This document shows positions 1 to 12,437 of a stretch of DNA of 64,000 nucleotides, one piece after another (the stretch's first letter is position 1; every line of letters starts with the position of its first letter). The DNA lies in assembly GCF_030052815.1 (NCBI RefSeq), contig NC_079503.1:47224735-47288734 (forward strand), written 5' to 3'. The DNA is from Hevea brasiliensis (lineage: Eukaryota; Streptophyta; Magnoliopsida; Malpighiales; Euphorbiaceae). The notes beneath the pieces were generated by a model. The model worked only from the letters and a program-made list of their open reading frames with translations. It ran no database searches and had not been told where the DNA came from. The position numbers and the translations under genes are program-made.

Positions 1-541
1 TGTACCTCATTTTAATTTTTTTTTATGACATTTTCAAAGTGTAATATCATTTATTTTTAATGGACATTGAGGTCAAAAGGCAACTCTAGGTGTCAAATGA
101 CCAAAATGCCCTTCTTTGGGTTGTATTCTTAATTTTTCGGTAACACTGATTTTTGTCTGTTTCTCGATTTTTTATTTTTCTTTATACTAATTCATTAAAT
201 TTTCTTTGATATTTCTAGTGTCAATTACATTTTAATAAACATTTAATTATGTCTCAAAATTTAATTTCGAGGGTTCCCCGCTGTCTTGGGGTCGGTAATT
301 GCCTTTGCCGTAACTTCTTAGCGTGGTCACCCATCGCTACAGTGCGGGCTCATTTAACTTAGTTTCATTTTCTCTCTTTTATTTTTCTTTAATTTTTCTT
401 GTATTTTATTTTTATTATTTCATCACTATATGTCTATTCACTATCACCGAAGTGTAGTTCCAGACATCCTGACTTACCCGGACTGACATTAGGTCACCGG
501 AGCAACAAAACATACAGAACACGTACAGGGAGGATGTTACA
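1..541 (-). mobile_element. LTR-F: partial chromovirus LTR (left-edge fragment)
   Basis: This is the end of an LTR lying in minus orientation and cut by the window edge. Read on the minus strand it begins TGTAACATCCTCCC at 541, the terminal pattern of the other gypsy LTRs here. Its body (about 30-260) closely matches the Chromo-B LTR block found at 17100-17340, 27540-27760, 34450-34700 and 57790-58000. The last 100 bases differ from B, so I treat it as a separate subfamily. It interrupts the gag of Chromo-D, since gag-like sequence starts directly after it. The other end and the TSD partner lie outside the window; the expected duplication would be TTACA (542-546). It contains no coding sequence. 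Confidence 0.7.
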
Positions 542-546
542 TTACA

Positions 547-1370
547 CTGCATAGATGATCTAAAGTTTGAATAGTCAATTTCTTTGTTGTAAGAGGACAC
601 TTATGAATAGTGAAAGACCATTCCCCATAGTCTAGTAGAGCTCCCAGTGTTGTCATGGGAAGACTTCCTCAAGGAATTTCAACAGAAGTATGTTCCGGAT
701 ACATATGTAGATATGAAACTTCAAGAGTTTTTGAGTTTGAAACAAGGGGATAGGACTGTGGCAGAGTATGAGAGGGAGTTTTCTCACCTGGGTCACTATG
801 CTGGGAGTTTACTCACCACCAGCAGGGACAGATGCAAGCAGTTTGAAGCCAGATTGAGGCCTAGCTTATGAATGCAAGTGGTTGGGTTTTGACATGAGAA
901 CTTTTTAGAACTGATATCCCAAGCCTTAGAATTAGAAAGGATTGAGTTAGAAAGGGCTGTTAAAAAGGAAAAAGAAGAAAAAGATAAAAGTGGGCAGACT
1001 TCAATTCAAAGTTCAAGTAGCAATCCGGGTCAGAGAAAGAATTTTAGGGGATCGAGCATCAGAGGATTTGGTAGGGGAAGATTCTCAGGGCAGAGGCCAC
1101 CTAGATTCGGTCAGCAGACATTCAGTGGTTCCTTTCCTATCCGTGCTTATGAAACTTGTGGCAAGACTCATGGAGGAGTACATTATAAGGCTATAGGAGC
1201 CTGTTACAACTGTGGTAGAAGTGGGCATTTTGCTAGAGATTGCACTAGTGCCCGCAGATGTGGGCCACCTACCACCACTGAGGGATCTGTTCAAGGTTCT
1301 ATTTCCAGAGGACAACAGATAGTTAGTAGAGGCCAAGGCAAGGGTAAAGGCAGTACTTTTGGCAGCTAGG
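547..1370 (+). pseudogene. Chromo-D gag remnant
   Basis: Gag is the capsid and nucleocapsid precursor that packages the element RNA. Positions 647-871 give an open stretch with the retrotransposon-gag fold signature (WEDFLKEFQQKYVP, then EYEREF), ending in a premature stop. Positions 1202-1243 encode a CX2CX4HX4C zinc knuckle (CYNCGRSGHFARDC). A second zinc-binding motif just upstream, intact in Chromo-A and Chromo-B, has lost its first and last cysteines here. The N-terminal third of gag is absent because LTR-F lies at its left. The frame is broken, so no full Gag could be made. The assignment is firm; the exact limits are not. Confidence 0.75.
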
Positions 1371-1375
1371 GCACA

Positions 1376-2151
1376 GTGAGCCAACCAGAGCAGAGTGGTG
1401 CACCAGCCATGGTGTACACCATGCACCAGAGGGATAAGGCTGAGACATCAGATGTTGTGGTTGGTACATTCTCCATCTTTGAACAAGCTGTTTATGTGTT
1501 GTTTGATCTTGGCTCCACACACTCATATGTTAGTACTAGCATTACTTATTCTACTGTTATTCCCTATTTGGAAATGGACTTTGATGTATTAGTGACAAGT
1601 CCATTAGGTCAGGAGGTCAGGGTAAATAGGTTGTATCAGGATTGTCCTTTGGTGATCCAAGGACATACATTCCTATCAGATTTAATTGAAATGCTCTTCC
1701 AAGATTATGATATCATCTCAGGCATGGATTGGTTAGCCAGGCATCATGCCATGATCGACTGTAGACTGAAGATGGTTATTTTTGGTCTTCCCGAGTATGC
1801 AGATGTAGTAATACACGGGGAGAGGCAGTTATCGCCATCCAACATTCTTTCAGTTGCACTTGCTAGAAAGATGATTAAAAAAGGGTGTGAAGCATATTTG
1901 GCCCATGTGATAGATACCCAAGTGGGGAGTTCAGAATTAAGGGATATTCCCACTGTATGTGATTTTCTGGATGTCTCTCCAGAAGAATTATCGGGATTGC
2001 CTCCGGAGAGAGAGGTGCAGTTTGACATTGAGATCATACCTGGTGTAGAACCAATTCCATCACTCCTTATAGGATTGCACTTACTGACTTGAAAGAGTTG
2101 AAGGTGCAATTGCAGGAGTTGCTAGATAAGGGTTTCATCCGCCCTCGCGTG
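1376..2151 (+). pseudogene. Chromo-D aspartic protease and start of RT
   Basis: The protease would cut the Gag-Pol polyprotein. The open stretch 1376-2092 contains the active-site region as DLGSTHSYVS, where most family members have D-S/T-G, and continues through the protease-RT linker (FLDVSPEELSGLPPERE). About 2050-2056 a one-base change shifts the frame relative to Chromo-A, so the ORF ends at 2092. The first RT residues (LLDKGFIRP) follow in another frame up to the Copia-C insertion. RT resumes at 44686 with [15 protein letters not shown], matching the uninterrupted order seen in Chromo-A. Confidence 0.8.
2147..2151. repeat. Target-site duplication of Copia-C (left copy)
   Basis: GCGTG before the element and GTGTG at 44686-44690 after it. 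The single difference is C to T at a CpG, as expected from methylcytosine deamination. It marks insertion of Copia-C into the RT coding region of Chromo-D. Confidence 0.75.
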
Positions 2152-4260
2152 TGTTAGTAGTATGCCCTAGAGCATATCATTTAGTATGTATCTTGTACAT
2201 GTTTTTATTAATAAAAGGCATTTCCACTTTTCCGTTTACATAATATATTTATGTGTAATAGAAAAGGTCCATTGATATTTTGTTAGAAATTCTATTCTTA
2301 AGTTGTTAAGAATATGAGTGACAGTATTTCTGGTACAAAGTATCATAAATAGGTTCATAATCGAGGATACTTCACAATAAGGACATGACTTATCTAGAAA
2401 GATTGTATTCATGTTTGTTTCTAAGTTATTTATATGAGATATAAATAAGATGGAATGGTGAGTCTCATGCCATATGACAAACATGATAGGCACTTATACA
2501 TGATAAGTAGGCCGAACCAGTGACACTTATGACAAGCACATGGAGTTTACTCCTGTGAATGTATTGTCATAAATCATATCAGTGCATATAATCTTTAGAC
2601 CTGAGATAGCACAGTTATCTTATATATAAGAGGTTTGAGTTTGATACTGCTTTCATACTTGTACTGTGTATGGGTATATGGGCATGTGTTGGCTCCTACT
2701 AGTTATATATGGAGGTAGGTGTTGATCAAGATGGAATCTGTTCCTCTAAGTAAATAGAGATAAAATCCTATGTTCATTTAATTGTTCTTGATGTTTTAAG
2801 TTCCTAGCCAGAACAGATAGATTTAATCAGAAAAAAGTTTCTGATGAGAAAAACTTTTAATCAAGAATTGGAATTAAAAGAGAACATAATATTCATAGCA
2901 AATGGGGTTTAACATAAACCATGACTCCAGCTTTAGTTGGGATTTTGTAACAGAGAGATTCTAGTGCATGGTAACATATGATTATAGGTTTATTTAAGGT
3001 AAACCTTATTACTGATTGGGTGGCCATGGCATGCTATGCTAGGTGTTAACCATGGTCTATGAGGTGCATAAAATGATTTAGAGAAATCATTTATGGTAAG
3101 AAAGAGTTCTGATGATATTAAGAATTGATATCATGTCTCATTGCCAATTAGTGATGAGCCTAGTAAGTCACACACATATACAAGTAATCACCTAATTAAA
3201 TATGATTTAATTAATTAATTAAAGAGTTTAATTGATTAATTAAATAGGTTTAGTTTGCAATTAGATTGCAAAGTCCCTAGCATGACTTGAAACCAAATCT
3301 TGATTATTGGATGTATAATATAAGTTAAATTTATATTAAAAGTGTTTAAATATGAATTTAATTAATAAGAAATTAATTAATAGAGATTAATTAGTTAATT
3401 TATATTTGATATAAATTGATTAGAAGAAGAGAAATAATAATTTTGGGTTGAGAACTCAAAATTAAAACACAGGGGCATTTTGGTCATTTCACAGGGTGAC
3501 ATGTGGCACCATGAGATGGTGACACATGGAATTACACATAAGCTTGCCAAATGTCTTTTAATTATGTAAGATGATTAAAATTAAGATTAAATATAGGTTT
3601 GACACTTGGCACAATGTGATTGGGTCAATTAAACCTAGAGCCAATCAGAATGTGACATGTGGCAAGGGTTTTAAGTTGTGACCTAGCTATATAAGTGTTG
3701 TTATGAAAAGAAAAATTATAACCAACAGCTGATATCTTTGGTGCTGCAACCAAAGAGGCTCTCCCTTCTCTTCATCTTCTTCTCTCATGTATTCCAAGAG
3801 ATTAGCAAACAATCTCTTGAATTAAAAATACTAGAAATCGTTTCTAGTGTTCTGTTTACATCTTTAATCTCTTAAAAGGCATAACTTGTTTTTCTAAATA
3901 ATAGAAAAAGCTTTAGAAGCTTTTCAAGGGCTTCCATAGGTGAACTTGGTGTGGAAAAGCTAGAGGAACAACATCTGGTGTCCTAAAGTTGAATCCCAAA
4001 GGTGCCAAACACACTGCAGTGCATCAAGAGGTTAATGCACTTGTTCTTGATCTAATCTAGGGTTCTAAAATTAATCTGATTAATTCTAAAATCTTAAATG
4101 GGAAATACAGATCCAAAAACATATTAAAAGAGTTTTAATATGTTATTTATCATTGAAATCATATAGATAAAAATAAATCTTGCATGATGCATGTGAACCT
4201 AGGTTAAAATTTTTGAATTCAATGATATAAACTTGTGTTTTTCATGCTTCCGCTCCTTCA
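2152..4260 (+). repeat. Copia-C 5' LTR
   Basis: Starts TGTTAGTAGTATGCCC and ends CTTCCGCTCCTTCA, identical in length to the 3' LTR. It should hold promoter and polyadenylation signals, but I could not place them. An AT-rich block of TTAATTAA repeats lies at about 3200-3430. No coding content. Confidence 0.93.
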
Positions 4261-4262
4261 AT

Positions 4263-4275
4263 TGGTATCAGAGCC
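4263..4275 (+). promoter_or_regulatory. Copia-C primer binding site (tRNA-iMet type)
   Basis: TGGTATCAGAGCC lies two bases after the 5' LTR and is complementary to the 3' end of plant initiator tRNA-Met, the usual primer for minus-strand DNA synthesis. Confidence 0.93.
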
Positions 4276-4527
4276 ACTATATTTGCCATTTAGATTGTTG
4301 ATTATATGATTTAATTATGTAGTATGATCATGAGATGATTGATCTATTGCTGGTTGCAATGAAAGGTGGCGGCATGGTGGAGTGCACCTTGGGTGCGCAT
4401 GGTTTGGCTGCTCCCATGGTTTGCGCAAGGTTTGGCTTTTTAATTTGCAATTGTTGTATGATCTAAAAGCTCATCCTATGTCTACTTAAATTTTTTAATT
4501 ATAGTTTTAATCACACAATTAAATTTT

Positions 4528-4840
4528 GATTCAAATCAGAATTTTAAAAATTGTTTGAATGTGATTCAAATCTAAATTTTAAAAGTTGTTTGCATATGAT
4601 TCAAATATGTATTTTTAAAGTTGTTTGAATCATATTCAAATCTGAATTTTTTAAAATTATTTGAATAATATTCAAATATAAATTTTTAAAAATTGTTTAA
4701 ATGTGATTCAAATCTAATTTTTAAAAATTGTTTGAATATGATTCAAATCTGAATTTTTAAGGTTGTTTGAATATGATTCAAATCTGAATTTTTAAATTTG
4801 TTTGAATCATTTTCAAATATGGATTTTTAAGTTGAATATG
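4528..4840 (+). repeat. Tandem array of about nine 35-36 bp units in the Copia-C leader
   Basis: Units follow the pattern ATTCAAATCTGAATTTTTAA then TTGTTTGAATATG. The phrases TTTGAAT and ATTCAAA are inverted copies, so each unit junction can fold into a short hairpin. Units differ by several substitutions. Confidence 0.85.
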
Positions 4841-5666
4841 AGATATTCAATTTAATTTAAGTATGTATGTTTTATTTAATTGTTAAATAGTGATATGCAT
4901 GATGGATGATCATGGACTATAAAAGACCAATGTGATTGGATTTATTTCTTTTATGTTTTTTTGGGATTGTAAATTAATTAATTTATTTTAATTTATTTTG
5001 GGCATATATTATTAAGGTTGTAACAATTTTGGGTTGTAATTTCATTTATTTAAGTTCTTGTAAATTCACCTTGGTATGCCAAGGATTACTATGTAATTGG
5101 ATTGCAAGAAGATCAAGGAGGTCAAGAGCATTGGTGGGACCAGTGGGAGGAATTCAAGATCAAGTGTTGATTATGTACTCCTTCAGCAACTTTTGTAAAA
5201 TAAATGAATGAAATGCACCTAGGAATGCCCTGATTCAATTCTTGGTGGCTCAGAATTGAATCCATTAGAAAGTCCATGATTATACCATATTTACTGTTTA
5301 TCCATGAATGCATGAGATGTATGGGAATGTATGCAAGTATGTGATACATGCATGCTAAATGGATAATGTGAAAAGTGAGACCTTAATAGTAATTAGGATA
5401 ACTGTAAAATCTTTCAAACAAATGATTAAGTTGGATATGTTATAATTAAAGTAATTAACATGGGCTCTTCATTGGGGTAATTATTTTAAGAAATTTTAAA
5501 TACTTGCATAAGATGCAATTAATTTAAGAGATATTCTTAAGATTAATTGTTAAGCATGAGACGTTGTAACTACGTTGTAACTATGTAAATGGTTTGGTGA
5601 CCAATATTGGATGTACCTGAGGACATTAAAATTATTTGCATAATTACTGGCTCAATGGGATCAACT

Positions 5667-5671
5667 TAACT
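5667..5671. repeat. Target-site duplication of Chromo-A (left copy)
   Basis: TAACT here and at 38244-38248 directly flank Chromo-A in the Copia-C leader. The perfect match shows that the two distant A LTRs belong to one insertion. Confidence 0.93.
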
Positions 5672-7708
5672 TGTGACACCCCTTACCCGTCTACAGTGTA
5701 GCTGAGCAAGATATGCCACACAGTGTACTGGAACACCATTTTTTTTTTCAATCATTTTAATTATTTTTATCCTTCCTTATTTATTTCTTTCATAGTTATG
5801 AAATACAATTTGTGAAGTATAATTCATTTAAATCATTTATGAAGAACACAAATTTATTTGAGGTTCCATAAATTTTATAGAAAATCTGGTAGAGTACCGG
5901 CTAAAATGGAGAAAATAGTTCTTCGGAACCTGAGAAAAACACTTCCAAAATTCTCAATCAATCCCAAACTCCATTTCATCATCAAAATCTCAATATTTTT
6001 CAACAACATTTCTATTTCTTAATCATTCATTTCATATGATATTCATATGCAAGTCATGCATAAATATTCTATTTTTTTTCATTCATAAACACAATTCTCA
6101 CTATTTACATTAACACCAAAATATATTACATGAGTTTCAATTGCACATGAGAAAGTAAAAGTTAATTACAAAATATCAAAATAAAACCTAGTGTCCTACC
6201 AATGCACTAATGACAGTGAGGTGGCACGGACACTATGCAGAGCTGCAAATGATCTCACCGAATCTGTGGTTTACTGGGCTCTCAGTCGGTCTCTCCAGAA
6301 CCTACACGTGGCAAAAAGCAATGCGCTAAGCAATGATGCTTAATGGTGCCAATAATAAAATGAAAAGAAATAACAGAAAATGAATATGCAGTGTATGTTT
6401 TGATGTCTTATACAGATAATTTTTCGATCATTATTGGTAATATTATTTATTATGTAATTGTTCTATTCATTATTTCATTAAATTTGTTCACTTTCATTTT
6501 TAGTTGCCCAAGTAACCTATATTGGATGACTGGACTGGATAAACGGGTAAATTGGCACTGGGTATCAAGTAACTCGGGCCGTCACACCATTGGTCACATA
6601 TGTATCTCCCGATGTGCAACAGAACAGCTAATAAGCTGTAATAAAAATTAGGCACAAGGCCAAGTATCAACATAATGTCAGAATGGCTAAAAGCCATAAA
6701 ATCACAGAATGGCATAATGCCATGTGCAGTACTGCTAACTGAACCCTGTTGGCATGCCAACCTATCCAAACCAATCTTGCTAGGTGTACTAGGGCATGTT
6801 ACACTTTTAAAATTTTCAATTCATGAAATTTAAGTTTAGGTATTAGTATTCATTTCATTAGTCAACTAAAATATTGACTTTTGCATAGATAATAGGTACA
6901 TTGATTCTAATACTCCCAACATTCCACATTTTGCATTCTAAAATTGTTGGTATTGGTTGCCAATACCATTTCTAAGCTTAGTGTCAGTTATTCAAAATTT
7001 TTAGATTTCAAGCCTTATGTTTACTGTTCCATTGGTCATTTGTACAGTAGGAATTTGGCAAAGTTGTCTTCAAGAAAGTTATTCCTTATTTTGTCTAGCT
7101 ATATTTCCTTTTTTGAATCACCCTATTTGGTGTTTTTTAGCTTAAGTTATGGCCTAAAAACCATAACTGGCCGGATTGGACAGAATCCAAAATTCTGGGC
7201 AAAACTGGTTCTACCAGATTTGGTAACCTAAGTTTGGTTGGCAATTTGACTAGGTTATGGTCAGAATTTGGATTTGTGTTCTTCATGAAAGTTTTAGGTC
7301 TATGTCTTAGATTTCTTCTGGTAAAATTTCAGATCAATTGGACCTGTCTACACTGAGTTATGACCAAATCAATAGATACTGGTCATTTTGCCCAAGCAGA
7401 ATGCAAGTCACCTGGATTAGGGCAATTTTTAAGCCAACTTGGTTTGGTTTTCTAGGCAGGGTTTCTCACCAAAGTTGTGCCATTATGTGTCTAGTTTCAT
7501 GTCCAATTTGTCTTGCACTAATTGAACCTCTACAACTCCATTTATAATCGCCAAACCCTTTGGACTCATACTCATCCCGCAGTCACCAAGGCAGCTCACC
7601 TAAACTCAAATCCAACATCCTTACTCACTTCAATTCCTTCTCACACACATTCAAATGGTCACTAATTGACCATTACAAGGTTAATGAACCATTACATGAG
7701 CAAACCCT

Positions 7709-10700
7709 TATAACAGCCCTATGTTCGGTAGTGCGTTCTATTATTCTGGTGACCAGTGTTTGTCTGGATAGCTAGAATGCCTAGAACTACAATTAAAAGT
7801 TAGTGAGGAGACATAAAATAATAAAATACAAGAAAATAAAATACAAGAAAAGCAAAGAAAAAATAATAGAAATGAAATGTGACCAAGTTAAACGAGTCGA
7901 AAACCATAGCGATGGGTGACCGCACCGGAAAGTTGCGGCGTGGACCGTTGACTAGCCTTGGACAGTGGAGAACCCTGAAAAATATTTTAAGACATAATTA
8001 AAGACTTATTGAAGCATAAATATCATTAGAAATATCAAAGAAAAATTAATTAATTAGTATAAAGAAAAATAAGAAATCGAGAAAACGACAAAACTCGGTG
8101 TTACCAAAAAATTGGGAATGCAACCCGAACAGGGGAATTGTGGTCATTTGACACTCCGAGTTGTCTTTTGACCTAAATGTCCATTAAAAATAAATTATAT
8201 TACACTTGGAAAATATCAAGAAAAAATAAAATAGTGGTACATAATCTAAAAAGCAAAAGTTAGGAGGAAAATGTGGGAAATGGACAATTTTAGAATAAAC
8301 AAACATTAAAATGTTAATAGTGCTCCATTAACTCCACCTAAGTGGACCATTAAGCAGAATTGTGGCTGAAATTAACTTCATCTTCAACCTTGGACAGCCA
8401 GCCGAAAGATCTTAGGAGAGAAACCTCCATGGCCGTTGGATGAGAGCTCCATGCAAGCTTGTTCAAGCCATTTTTTCCCCTAAGTTCCTTCATTAACTTT
8501 GCTCCTCACCTTATAAGGAAGAGTTTGATAACAATTTTAAGAAGTTTAGTGAGGTTTTGATCAAGCTTCAAAAGTGGTAAGTATGTATTTTTAATTCTTG
8601 TTTCATTAAACTTTGAATGGGTGTTGTGGGTAGTTGATTTATGGAAGGATTTTTGAAGTTTGATGAGTTAATGGAGAGGTACATTTTGGCATCCATGGAA
8701 CTTCAATAAGAATAGTTCATTCTTGCATGTAAATAGTGGTTTGAATGATGATTTAAATGTTAGATTGTATTGTACTTGAATTCCATGTGTAAGGTATGAT
8801 TTGGAAGCTTAAAAAGTGAAAATGGCAATTAATGGGTATGTGTAAACTTGTGGCAGCCTTATGAAGAAGATCAAAATGTGTTGTTTCATGATTTGGTTTA
8901 TGGAATTATATTGTTGAATTATGTTGTTATGGATGGCAGCATGTATGTGTGTATAAAGGTTTGAATTTGGACATGTAAATGAGGTGCATTCATTTGTTTA
9001 ATTGTTGTAATTGGACTTGGAAAATTTTGGGTTATAGTATGCATATTGAGAATAGTTATAAGCTGCAAAAATGACCAAAAATGAGTTGCTAAATGTGTTA
9101 ATGTTATGGTACAAACCAGAATTGGCATGGAAGAGTGACTTGGTAAGCATAGGATGTGTAATTGGTAAAGGGTGAACAATGTACAATAGGGCAGTGTATG
9201 TTTTGGCTTAGAACCTTAAGTGTGTGCCTCCAATTGATATGAGACCAATTGGAGGTGAAACTAGGTACAAAATGTGCCAACTTTCATGTTGGAAGCTTAC
9301 CTAAATTCTACTTAGAAGGTGACTTGAAAAATGACCAAATCCGGATTAGTGGCTTGAAGCTTGAAAATTTACCATTAGGGCAGCAGTTGGTGTTTTGGCC
9401 ATAACTCACTCAAAACAGGTCCAATTGACCTGAAATTTTTAGCATGAATATTTTAGACATATATCTACAATTCTTGTGAAGACACCCTGGCCCAAAAATG
9501 GCCAGAACCAAGCCAAATAGCTTGCACAAATTCAGGTCCAAAAACTGGCCGAACCAAAAGTGACCTAAAAATGACCTAAAGTTACCATTTTGATACATTC
9601 TGTCCAGAATTGGTAGATTGACCATAACTTGGTCTACACAACTCATAATGACCTAAAATTTTGCCCCGTGTGCAATAAGACATAGACCTACAAGTTTGTA
9701 GTTTTGACCGAAACCCAAAAACTGAGGGAACTAGGTCATCCGGTTAGGTCAAATTAGTATACCGAAATCTGGCAAATTGCAATAAAATGCAACATACTTG
9801 GAAATGAATTTGATAACATGTACCAATACTAAAAGGCTACAAATGTGACATATTGGTAACATTAAAATCTAATTCACCTAGAGTGCATCGAGGGTCAACA
9901 TCTTTGGTTGACTAAGGAATAATAGAATTCAATAAGTTAATTATTAAGCTTTATTCTTAGAGATAATTTAAATAAGTACTGAAACACTTCAAATTGTGTG
10001 TTTCAGTTAGCAAAGGCTCAGGGAAGGGGAAGGAAACACTGAGTTAGGGCCAAGAGACAGTTATCAGAGGTTTGTGCACAACAGTTATTTCTTTTGAATT
10101 TTCAATTGAAATAAATTATGACTATTTGTATATCATTGTTTTAAATTGTGAAAAACTATTTGAATGATATTTGATGGATACTTATTGATTGAAAAGCATT
10201 GTAAATGGTTTGAAACCACAGCTATCATGTATATTGATTGAATTCCTCGCTAGCTTGTCTAGTGGGATGAATTGAATTCCCTCTCTGGCTGAAGTGTTGA
10301 GGTGTGTGCCTGTTGAGGACGAATAGAATGAGTACTCATATTAATGCTAGCTAGCTATGTTATTCCTCACTAGCCATCAGCTTTTGGGATGAATTGAATT
10401 CCTCACTAGCCATCGGCTTTTGGGATGAATTGAACATTGGCAACATGATTAAGCTCTGTGTGTGTGATTTATTGATATTCATTGTGATATTGTGAAATGG
10501 AGTTTAAATTCTTATTGACATTCACTGTCTTTTGAATTTAACTATGGTTTTAAGTATCCGCTATTTATATGACTTATGATTTATGATTTAAAGTTACATT
10601 TTGTTAATGTTGTGCACCACTGAGACATTGGCTCAGCGATAGCTTTTCATTTCGCAAGTAGACAGTCTGACAGGGCAGCAGACTAGGCTGCTAGTACTAC

Positions 10701-11276
10701 ATTGAGAGTTCATCGGGTATATTGAGTATACCATATTTTGCATTTTGTATTGTAATGTATCTTCACTGTATGTATATATTGTTCTTGGTTTTGAGCAGTT
10801 GTAAATTAAAATTGTACATTGAAGTTATAAAATAAATTGTAAATTATTTTGGCTCGTAAAATTTGTGATATATTTCTTTTATCTCAGCTTTTGAAAACAC
10901 TGGAAAATTATTGTGGATTTGAGTTGACAATTGTTGAGAAACTTATTGTGTTGATTGAATATTGGAGTGTGGGGGTTAAACCAAATATTTGAAGTGTTTT
11001 TTATAGGTTTTTGAAGAACTATTTTATTCAAAATACAGAGGGCACTCTACCAAAATTTTTGCAGAAATTGTTAATTATTCAAATGTGTTAGCTATTTCAC
11101 TTCAGTTCAAAAAATTTTTTAACACCTGCAAATAGTGCTCACCACTATAAAAAGAAGTAAGAAAAGTTTTAAAATCCCTTGTAATGTATTTAATGGGTTA
11201 TCAGGAGATAAAGTTGGTAATTTATTTGGTATATTATGGGATCATGTTATGCCTTACGGAGGGGTAGGGTGTTACA
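7709..11276 (+). mobile_element. Solo LTR of Chromo-B family (3568 bp), TSD ACCCT
   Basis: Starts TATAACAGCCCTATG (a mutated TGTAACACCCC) and ends GTAGGGTGTTACA. ACCCT at 7704-7708 and 11277-11281 flanks it, and the uninterrupted site is visible at about 37100 in the other A LTR. No internal region is present, so it is a product of LTR-LTR recombination. A 36-bp unit with GGGATGAATTGAA is tandemly duplicated around 10362-10434, with looser copies from 10237. A GTAAGT donor lies at 8577. Confidence 0.92.
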
Positions 11277-11862
11277 ACCCTAATGTTGTTAAGAGTCCAC
11301 ATTTTCCATGTTCATATATGCGTAAACTTTGCATTTCACTTACACAACTAGGTTCAATCACTCATTTAATACCAAGGGCTACTCATAACCATTTTTCTAC
11401 TAAGCAAAATCATCAAACCCTAGCTAACCCTAGCTGCCAAAATTTTTAGAGTGCACACACACATTTTTATCTTGTTTTCTTACATTTCCTACTTACTTCA
11501 TGCCGTTAAACATGAATCTAATCAAAATAGCAAAAGTTTGGACACTAACCTTGATTTAGCTAATTTCCAAAGCTTGAGAACTCCTCTTTTACTCTTTCTT
11601 TTTGCTGCCCAAGACTTGCTCTAGGTGTAAGAGTAAATATTTGTGAAGAGAAGCTAGGGTTTTGGGGTGATTTGGGTGGTGAACTTAAGCTTGGTGAAGC
11701 TTTAATGGAGTTTTCCTTCCTCTCTCTCTCTCTCTCTCTACATTTTTGGCTGCCCCAAAGGTTGAAGATAGCTTTTTAGTTCTTTAATTTTTATCTCCTT
11801 TTATTCATTTTTAAGTAGTTTATAATGATGTGTCAAAATTTGGTTGGGTGGGAGGATGTTTA

Positions 11863-11883
11863 ATGACATCATAATGATGTCAT
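11863..11883. promoter_or_regulatory. Palindrome ATGACATCAT-A-ATGATGTCAT in the Chromo-A LTR
   Basis: Two perfect 10-base arms around one base, containing TGACATCA/TGATGTCA, which resembles bZIP binding sites. The same site is present at about 37682 and, with slight change, at 21195, each near 540 bp from the LTR sense start. A U3 enhancer role is inference. Confidence 0.5.
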
Positions 11884-12424
11884 AATTCAAATTTCTTTCA
11901 TTTTCTTTCCTTTTCTTGTCTACTTAATTTCAATTTAATTTTTAGCAATATTTATTCACATTTTGTGTCATAATAATTATTTACTTAACTGGACAAGTCA
12001 GCCAAAAATCAGCTCTGAAGGTGAAATGACCAAAATGCCCTCCGTTTGGCTTAACAGACTAAAATTGTCTGTACTTATTGAAAAATTTTTCTAAGCATTT
12101 TCTTGGCATTCTAAAGCCATAGAAATCTCAATGACCCTTCTCTGGAGTCCCAAAAATTATTTTATGAATTTTTCCCTTGGTCTAGGGCTCCTAGTTGCGA
12201 AAACCGCAACTTCTCACTGGATTACCCATTGCTATGGCACCGGCTCATTTAACTTGGTTGTATTTTATTTCTAAAATTTTTTCTAAATTTTTGTTATTAA
12301 TATTTGATTTAATTATGGTTCCTCACTTTAGTTTAAATATTTTTGCGGGCGTTCTCGCTGTCCAGATCGACACTGGTCACCGGAACAATAGAATGTACGG
12401 AGTTGCTATAGGGAGGGTGTTACA

Positions 12425-12437
12425 ACTCTTCCCTTCT
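12425..12437 (-). promoter_or_regulatory. Chromo-A polypurine tract
   Basis: On the minus strand AGAAGGGAAGAGT lies directly before the 3' LTR start TGTAACACC. This is the expected plus-strand DNA synthesis primer. Confidence 0.85.

Larger units (their letters stand above)
4276..5671 (+). other. Copia-C untranslated leader, first part
   Basis: About 1.4 kb of AT-rich sequence between the primer site and the Chromo-A insertion, with no credible coding frame. It holds a tandem array at 4528-4840. The palindrome-containing 20-mer starting CCAATATTGG at 5601-5620 recurs exactly at 38371-38390 in the second part of the leader. Together with 38249-38584 the original leader was about 1.7 kb, long for a copia element. 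Confidence 0.75.
5672..12424 (-). repeat. Chromo-A 3' LTR, split by a solo B LTR
   Basis: The parts 5672-7708 and 11282-12424 align along their whole length with the other A LTR at 35064-38243. The insert 7709-11276 and its ACCCT duplication interrupt them; removing both gives exactly 3180 bp. A CT microsatellite lies at about 11720-11738 and a perfect 10-bp-arm palindrome at 11863-11883. A splice-donor-like AAG|GTTAGT (minus strand) lies with its GT at 11549. No coding sequence. Confidence 0.93.

Noticed and set aside
4263..4275. tRNA-Met gene fragments
   Set aside because: The TGGTATCAGAGC matches are only 10-17 bases long, placed next to LTR ends: they are primer sites, not tRNA genes.
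11720..11738. CT-repeat as a promoter element
   Set aside because: A simple CT microsatellite of variable length in the A LTRs; nothing ties it to transcription.
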